Origin: JALOOB01 sp964387985
GTDB taxonomy: Bacteria > Chloroflexota > Anaerolineae > CG2-30-64-16
NCBI GenBank assembly: GCA_964387985.1
Contig: CAYLZG010000002.1
Location: 1-64,000 of the forward strand
Direction of reading: 5' to 3'
DNA: 64,000 nt
This document shows positions 59,574-64,000 of this stretch, in pieces. The notes under the pieces were generated by a model, which saw only the letters and a program-made list of their open reading frames with translations, did not search any database and had not been told where the DNA came from. Made by a program: the position numbers and the translations under genes. How positions within the stretch are numbered: position 1 is the stretch's first letter; each line of letters begins with the position of its first letter.

Positions 59574-60918
59574 TGAGGCGTTTGGCGAGAGGCGGTGGCG
59601 CTTGGGGCGTCTGAGGTCTCACCTGCACCCTGATCGACAGGGCCCCCGCTTCCGATGACTGCCGGATTACCGGCAGTCCATGCAGTGCGGCTTGAAGGGC
59701 GGTTGCTGCATCGGCGCCGGCGTCCCAAATCACTGAAGCGTCAATACACAGCGCATCCCGCGCTTCGCAGGCCATGGTTGCCCGAAAATCAATGACTCCT
59801 GGCACGGCAAACAGCGCCTCATTAAGCTCGGCCAGGGTCAGAACGCCATGTGTACCGATGGCGACCCGGTTGGCGATGCGGCCCTCGACACGGGCAAGGG
59901 TTCCCAGAGCTGTGCCGCACGGACACGGGCCAGCGACGAAGTGGCTCAGGTCACCGGTGCGGTAGCGAATCAGCGGCATTCCACGGCGCGTGAGTGTGGT
60001 GAAGACGATTTCGCCGGTCTGTTCCTCAGGAAGTGGGCGTCCTGTCTCTGGATCGACCACTTCGAAAAGCATGTCGGCTTCTCTCAAGTGGTAGCCGCGC
60101 CTGGCCTGGCATTCAACTCCTCCACCGAGCCCCATTTCGGTCATACCGTAGTGGTTGAAGACTGTGCACCCCCATGCGTGCTCCACCGCTGTCACAAGGG
60201 ACGCCGGGACACTATCGGTCGTGAGCAGCACGCATCTGACAGCCAGGCGTGGCGCACCCGGCTGGCGGGCCAGCGCGAGCACCTGGGTCGGTGAGCCGAC
60301 AACGACTTCCGCTCCGGTCGCTTCCAGCGCTTCCAGCGCTGTGTCGATGTTCGTCACCGGGCCGTGCGGAATGCCGCCGGCTCCCAACCGGGCGAGCGCA
60401 GTGAAGAGCAGGTTACCCACGCTGCCGGGCCTGGCTACTGGCAGCAGAATCAGAACCCGGTCGCCACGCCGGGTGAATGTTGACATCCCGATCCTGAAGA
60501 AGTCGATCGTGAGTTCCTGATCGGCCGCGGTGAAGTAGAGCCGCTTGGGCTGTCCCGTAGTGCCTGAGGTGTCCAGGGTGACCACGCGTGCGATCTCGTC
60601 TTGGGAAACGCACAGAAACGCGAGCGGGTCATCTTGGATGTCCTGTGGGGTAGTGAAGGGCAGGCATGCCAGGTCGTCCAGGGTGCTGATCTCCTCTGCC
60701 CTTATTCGCTGGCGCCGGTAGAACGCGCTCTTCGCCCGCGCCAGGCGCAATGTGCCGCGCAAACGAGCGAGCTGGTGCGCCGTCAGCGACTTCGCAGACA
60801 AAGGATGCTCCCCACGGCCGATCTTTGCGGATATCCATGGCTCCAGCGGCGACAGCGGAATGCCTGTCCCGTCAGCCGAGCTGAACTGAGCGGCCGGGGT
60901 TGTGGGCATCGGGTTCAC
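59557..60918 (-). CDS. AMP-dependent CoA-ligase-like protein (phenylacetate-CoA ligase type, DVU_1553-like)
   Basis: 453 residues of the acyl-adenylate superfamily, PaaK branch: P-loop-like TSGTTGQPKRLYF (about 122-134), NHYGMTEMGLGGGVEC, TGEIVFTTLTRRGMPLIRYRTGDL and a Cys pair CPCGTALG. It should activate a carboxylic acid as an adenylate and perhaps form a CoA thioester. From memory, a ligase of this kind accompanies the TrsS/TrsM/C_GCAxxG cluster in Desulfovibrio (DVU_1553). Its substrate is unknown. It is the last gene of the cluster. Confidence 0.78.
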   Translation of the reverse strand: MNPMPTTPAAQFSSADGTGIPLSPLEPWISAKIGRGEHPLSAKSLTAHQLARLRGTLRLARAKSAFYRRQRIRAEEISTLDDLACLPFTTPQDIQDDPLAFLCVSQDEIARVVTLDTSGTTGQPKRLYFTAADQELTIDFFRIGMSTFTRRGDRVLILLPVARPGSVGNLLFTALARLGAGGIPHGPVTNIDTALEALEATGAEVVVGSPTQVLALARQPGAPRLAVRCVLLTTDSVPASLVTAVEHAWGCTVFNHYGMTEMGLGGGVECQARRGYHLREADMLFEVVDPETGRPLPEEQTGEIVFTTLTRRGMPLIRYRTGDLSHFVAGPCPCGTALGTLARVEGRIANRVAIGTHGVLTLAELNEALFAVPGVIDFRATMACEARDALCIDASVIWDAGADAATALQAALHGLPVIRQSSEAGALSIRVQVRPQTPQAPPPLAKRLITDLR

Positions 60919-60943
60919 CGGTCGGGTGAAAGCCGGGTGGGGA

Positions 60944-60971
60944 CCGGTGCGGGTTCGGGTTGCCGCACCGG
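60944..60971 (-). other. 9-bp hairpin between cluster genes
   Basis: CCGGTGCGG (60944-60952) pairs with CCGCACCGG (60963-60971), 10-nt loop, in the 102-bp gap before the ligase-like gene. No U-tract. A processing or attenuation site is possible. Confidence 0.35.
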
Positions 60972-61020
60972 CCAGTCAGGCGCCGGAATGGGCCGCTGCG
61001 GAGCGAGCGGGCGTCGTCTT

Positions 61021-61551
61021 TCAAGCGGGTGGGCAGGTTGCCGCAAAGGCACCCGGATCGGTTTGCCAACTTGCTTGCCAATTTCCATTTTGCAGGTATC
61101 TCCGGTATTGCTCCTGGACGATGCCGATGGCATCCTCCAGCGAGACGAATGGGGGTGCGCCCAGGCACCGGGCCGCGTTCAGGAGCATCATGTGTTTGAC
61201 GACGTTGCCAGCATACAACTCGACGATGGCGTGCACCGCGCACTGCTCCGCTCGCCAGCCGCTTTCGTGCAGGATAACGCTGCCTTGTGCCTCCACGAGC
61301 ACCATGAAGCGCTCCCGATATTGGACGTACTGGTCGAGGACATGGCCGGCGCTGTAGGACGCGTACAGTCCGCATGTGCAGAGCTGCACGGGAGTCAGTG
61401 AGCCGCAGCGGTCGCAGACGGCCATGCGTGCGACCGGCCCTTCCCACTTGAACGGGGCAAGGGCCGATCGGACACCTGCTCGCTCCATCGAGAGTGCCTT
61501 GAAGCCGAGCGGTCCGATCGCATCCGGCCAGGCACGGAATGGGTGGTTCAT
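61021..61551 (-). CDS. Cys-rich protein of unknown function in the trs cluster
   Basis: 176 residues, soluble. A four-Cys zinc-ribbon-like site is visible: CDRCG (Cys46, Cys49) and CTCG (Cys58, Cys60). Other Cys residues (Cys104 region, AARCLG, AATCPP) are spread along the protein. The C-terminal half looks helical. I do not recognise a family. The ATG is one base after the radical SAM stop, so translation is coupled, and it very likely belongs to the same process. The tail (after about residue 165) is low in order. Confidence 0.6.
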   Translation of the reverse strand: MNHPFRAWPDAIGPLGFKALSMERAGVRSALAPFKWEGPVARMAVCDRCGSLTPVQLCTCGLYASYSAGHVLDQYVQYRERFMVLVEAQGSVILHESGWRAEQCAVHAIVELYAGNVVKHMMLLNAARCLGAPPFVSLEDAIGIVQEQYRRYLQNGNWQASWQTDPGAFAATCPPA

Positions 61552-61552
61552 G

Positions 61553-62962
61553 CTATCTTTGCGACTCCGCCCGATACAGGGCGCGCCCGCGCCGGCTCGT
61601 CAGGTTGTAAGCGCAGAAAGGAATCAGCCGGCCATCGGGGCTCATGACATGGATGCAACAGTCCCGGAGTCGTTCCAGGTCCAGCGTCCAGGCATCCTGA
61701 AAGGCCATGCCTGAGACACAGAAGGTGTGGCTCTTGGCCCGGTCGAGAAATGTATCCCATGCATCCAGGTTGGTCTGCACGACGATCTGCGGCCCAGCCA
61801 AACCCTCGCTGCGCTGTGCGCCGGTTTCGCCGGCCTCAGGCGTCGTCCGCTGCGTTGCCGTCCAGTGTGTAGCAACGAAACTGCGCGCCCGCGCCGCGCC
61901 CTCCTTGGCGGGTCTGGGCGCGCAGCAGCTTCCGGCAGCGTGGGAGGTTAATGGAATGGGCCGGCCGTCTGGCATGATCACGAAGTTGCCGTGGAACGAG
62001 CAGAGTGCGTTTTCGCAGCCCGGGGGTCCGAAGTTTTCACTTCGCATGGTCGCCTGCGTCTGGACGGCGATGGCGCTGATGATTTCGGGGATCGTAACTC
62101 GTGCGTTGTCGGTTGGTGGCTGCGGATAGCGTCCAAAGTAGCTGATCGGCTGAAAGTGAACGCCGCGCACACCGGGTGCACAACCCAGCGCATACTCGAT
62201 GATCGCGCCGATCTCATTGGTATTGATGCCCGGCACCAGCGTTGGCACCAGTACGACGCCGATTCCGTGCTTGCAGCAATGCTCGACGGCGGCTTTCTTC
62301 TGGTCGGCGAGGGCTCGCCCGCGCAGGGCTTTGTGGATGTCGTCGCGCGTTCCGTCAAACTGCAAGAACACCGTAGACAGCCCGGCGTCCTTCAGCCGCC
62401 ACACGTAGTCGGGGTCTCGCGCCAGGCGCAGGCCATTGGTGTTCAGTTGGATGAAGGTGAACCCCAGCGATCGTCCCAGGGCAACGATCTGCGGCAAGTC
62501 GTCACGGACGCATGGCTCGCCGCCTGAAAGTTGGATATTGAACGGACCTCCGGCTTCGAGCACCCGCCGGTACCATCCCGCGATCGTTGCCAGTTCGGGG
62601 TCGGGCGCGGGGTGCACTTCGGAGTCTGCAAAGCACACAGGACAGCCCAGGTCGCAGGATGCCGTGACTTCCAGGAGCACGGAGCAGGTATGCTGGCGAT
62701 GGTCGGAGCACAGGCCGCAATCGTAAGGACATCCTTTGTTGATGCCGGTGAACGGTGTCTCCGGATAGCTGGGGATTTTGGGTCTCACCCACGACTCAAA
62801 CGCCGGACTTCCGCGCCAGATCACGCTGGAGAATTCACCGTGTTCTGGGCAGGCTTTGCGAAGATAGATGTCTTTGCCGCGCGCCACGCGTTGGGCAGGG
62901 ATGCGGGCCAGGCACTCCGGGCAGAGGCTTTCAGTCCGTGAGAGGATGGTTTCGCCGGTCAA
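61553..62962 (-). CDS. trsS: radical SAM protein, TrsS-like (Cys form)
   Basis: 469 residues from TTG 62962. The radical SAM cluster motif is CDLGCPVC (Cys103, Cys107, Cys110). The N-terminus adds further Cys pairs: CPEC (14, 17), Cys38, CPYDCGLC (78, 82, 85) and Cys93, an architecture also seen in tetraether-lipid-synthase-like radical SAM proteins. A Cys-rich tail has GSCCAPR and DCCIHV...PFCAYN. The name follows my memory of the NCBI 'radical SAM (seleno)protein TrsS' family; no in-frame TGA exists here. The TTG has GAGGG 9 nt upstream; longer frames overlap the upstream gene out of frame. Confidence 0.8.
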   Translation of the reverse strand: MTGETILSRTESLCPECLARIPAQRVARGKDIYLRKACPEHGEFSSVIWRGSPAFESWVRPKIPSYPETPFTGINKGCPYDCGLCSDHRQHTCSVLLEVTASCDLGCPVCFADSEVHPAPDPELATIAGWYRRVLEAGGPFNIQLSGGEPCVRDDLPQIVALGRSLGFTFIQLNTNGLRLARDPDYVWRLKDAGLSTVFLQFDGTRDDIHKALRGRALADQKKAAVEHCCKHGIGVVLVPTLVPGINTNEIGAIIEYALGCAPGVRGVHFQPISYFGRYPQPPTDNARVTIPEIISAIAVQTQATMRSENFGPPGCENALCSFHGNFVIMPDGRPIPLTSHAAGSCCAPRPAKEGAARARSFVATHWTATQRTTPEAGETGAQRSEGLAGPQIVVQTNLDAWDTFLDRAKSHTFCVSGMAFQDAWTLDLERLRDCCIHVMSPDGRLIPFCAYNLTSRRGRALYRAESQR

Positions 62963-62964
62963 GA

Positions 62965-63414
62965 CTACCAACCCTCGCCCGCCAGATCGAAGCCGTTTTC
63001 CACGAGCAATTCCTTGACCTTCTGGAACGTGCCGAGGACCATGATGGGGCAGCGGCTTCGCAGGTTGTTGGCGTCGCCCAAGATTTCGTCGCAGCGGATG
63101 CCTCCATATTCGACGCCGTATCCACCCTTGAACCACCGCACCAGGGCTTCGACCATCAGTCGCAGCCGCACGTCCTCGTCCTGTTCTGGCCTGCCTTTGC
63201 CTGCGTAAAGGCCTAACAGGCATGCTCCACCAGTGAGCGCACCGCACGTTTCTCCCGTGAAACCGATTCCCTCGGCCAGCGCGTTCATGGCCGCCACCAA
63301 ATCGGGATTCTCTTTGCCCTGCAATTCCATGCCCATGATGAGCAGAATCTGGCTGCAATAGAAGCCTTGCTCTCTTAGCTCCTTCATGCGATCCAATTCT
63401 TCCATGTGTGTCAT
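62965..63414 (-). CDS. C_GCAxxG_C_C family protein (DVU_1555-like)
   Basis: 149 residues. The family cysteines are clear: Cys20 (FYCSQ), Cys57 and Cys65 (ETCGALTGGACLLGLY), Cys108 (IRCDEIL) and Cys122 (SRCPIMV). Such proteins may be redox or metal carriers; none is well defined. Start ATG 63414. The stop lies 2 bp before the TTG of the radical SAM gene. Gene order with neighbours matches the DVU_1555-DVU_1556 pair I recall from Desulfovibrio. Confidence 0.88.
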   Translation of the reverse strand: MTHMEELDRMKELREQGFYCSQILLIMGMELQGKENPDLVAAMNALAEGIGFTGETCGALTGGACLLGLYAGKGRPEQDEDVRLRLMVEALVRWFKGGYGVEYGGIRCDEILGDANNLRSRCPIMVLGTFQKVKELLVENGFDLAGEGW

Positions 63415-63445
63415 GCTCCTGGCACTTTGACCGAACCGGCCGTCA

Positions 63446-64000
63446 TCAATTTGAATGGAGCCGCGCGGCGACATGCGGTACGCAGCTGGATAGTGGGCGC
63501 TTGCAGGCAGTCAGCCAGTAGAAGCCTGGCTTGAGGCGTTCGATCGCTTTGGAGCCGGAACGGCAATCGCCGCCCCAGAAAGCTGCGGGCGAAATGCCGG
63601 CCAGGATGAGCCGCGCGGCCAGCACCTTCAAAGCGTCTGAGCGATCCTGCCACCGCTCGAGTTCGAAGCCCTGCCCCGTCAATCGGGTTACGATTTCCGC
63701 CCTGGACAGGGCTCCGCGCAGGCAGGAGGTAGGGCGCTGGTCCCGGGATCGATCTGCGCCTTCTCCCGAACGCGTATACAGATCGGTCAGGATCAGCTGC
63801 CCGCCGGGCTGCAGCACTCGCCGGAACTCTGCCAGAGCGACATCGACGTCAGGCATGAGTGACAGGGTGCACTCTGCGATCACCGCGTGCAGCAGGCCAT
63901 CCCCGATCGGCAGGTGCTCGCCGTCAGCCTGAACCAGGGGCAGCGTGGACTCGCACCTGCGCCCGTGTGCAAGAAGCACGGCCGATGCATCGACTCCTGA
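63446..64000 (-). CDS. trsM: class I SAM methyltransferase, TrsM/DVU_1556-like (5' end outside window)
   Basis: At least 185 residues; the frame is open to the window edge, so motif I is missing. Visible are GVDAS (motif II acidic residue), VQADGEHLPIGDGLLHAVIAECTLSLMPD (post I to motif IV), and FRRVLQPGGQLILTDLYTR (motif VI). A C-terminal CRSGS...PGFYWLTACKRP adds two Cys. The pattern recalls arsenite-methyltransferase-like enzymes and the DVU_1556 family. It is the first visible gene of the trs cluster; substrate unknown. Confidence 0.8.
   Translation of the reverse strand, partial: SGVDASAVLLAHGRRCESTLPLVQADGEHLPIGDGLLHAVIAECTLSLMPDVDVALAEFRRVLQPGGQLILTDLYTRSGEGADRSRDQRPTSCLRGALSRAEIVTRLTGQGFELERWQDRSDALKVLAARLILAGISPAAFWGGDCRSGSKAIERLKPGFYWLTACKRPLSSCVPHVAARLHSN

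Noticed and set aside
61553..62962. possible selenocysteine codon in the TrsS-like gene
   Set aside because: The frame is open from start to stop without an in-frame TGA, and Cys residues occupy the expected positions, so this is a Cys form.
62963..63358. N-terminal extension of the radical SAM gene
   Set aside because: It is out-of-frame reading of the C_GCAxxG_C_C gene; the TTG at 62962 with GAGGG fits the family start.
1..64000. CRISPR arrays, insertion sequences, integrase or attachment sites
   Set aside because: No regularly spaced short repeats, transposase or integrase motifs were found; the repeats seen are protein-domain copies or single inverted repeats.

Overview
The window is a 64 kb piece of a GC-rich (roughly 60%) bacterial genome. 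It contains two 10-N scaffold gaps (48310-48319 and 57463-57472), so it is a draft or metagenome assembly. The gene set includes an AmaP/Asp23 anchor with ScpB, DUF3105, DUF4332, YfhO, a PPi-type phosphofructokinase, ECF transporters and a SHMT-GcvT fusion. This would fit a Chloroflexota (Anaerolineae-like) organism; that is inference, since no rRNA, tRNA or other phylogenetic marker is present. No CRISPR array, transposase or prophage was seen.

Layout. 1-7088: mixed genes (DUF3105 membrane protein, patatin-like lipase, HAD hydrolase, a large lipoprotein with duplicated domains, an L,D-transpeptidase, a DUF4332 protein). 7294-31880: a long minus-strand array for uptake and breakdown of an unidentified carbohydrate. 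In transcription order it has a PanB-like enzyme, an unknown protein, an MFS transporter, a class I aldolase, a PfkB kinase, a soluble GAF/PAS histidine kinase with an OmpR-type regulator, a receiver-like small protein, an RbsA/RbsC/lipoprotein ABC importer, a GH4 glycosidase, a cupin isomerase, several TIM-barrel isomerases/epimerases, a zinc dehydrogenase, a corrinoid protein with a UroD-type methyltransferase, a Gfo/Idh oxidoreductase and a divergent xylose-isomerase homologue. It ends at a strong terminator at 7217-7256. 32119-33850: PPi-type PFK and a thioesterase.

33923-41482 (minus): two HTH proteins with Hfq-like C-terminal domains, ScpB, AmaP, YfhO, and two glycosyltransferases. 41624-45313 (plus): a transglutaminase-like protein, then CbiMN-CbiQ-CbiO and a Fur-family regulator, preceded by a TTGCAA-rich operator. 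45369-50825 (plus): the SHMT-GcvT fusion and a pair of methyltransferase-like proteins behind a long inverted repeat. 50843-54925 (minus): an ECF transporter (S, T, A1, A2) with a PfkB kinase. 55096-57065: nadC-nadA.

57095-64000: modB (broken by a gap) with a PadR regulator, divergent from modA, sharing two matching 19-bp palindromic operators. Next to it is a minus-strand cluster of TrsM-like methyltransferase, C_GCAxxG_C_C protein, TrsS-like radical SAM protein, a Cys-rich unknown and a CoA-ligase-like protein. From memory this resembles the Desulfovibrio DVU_1551-1558 neighbourhood near molybdenum hydroxylases. The molybdate genes alongside it make a molybdenum-linked, poorly described maturation system the strongest 'new biology' candidate here, followed by the HTH-Hfq-like pair and the corrinoid demethylation module inside the sugar operon.
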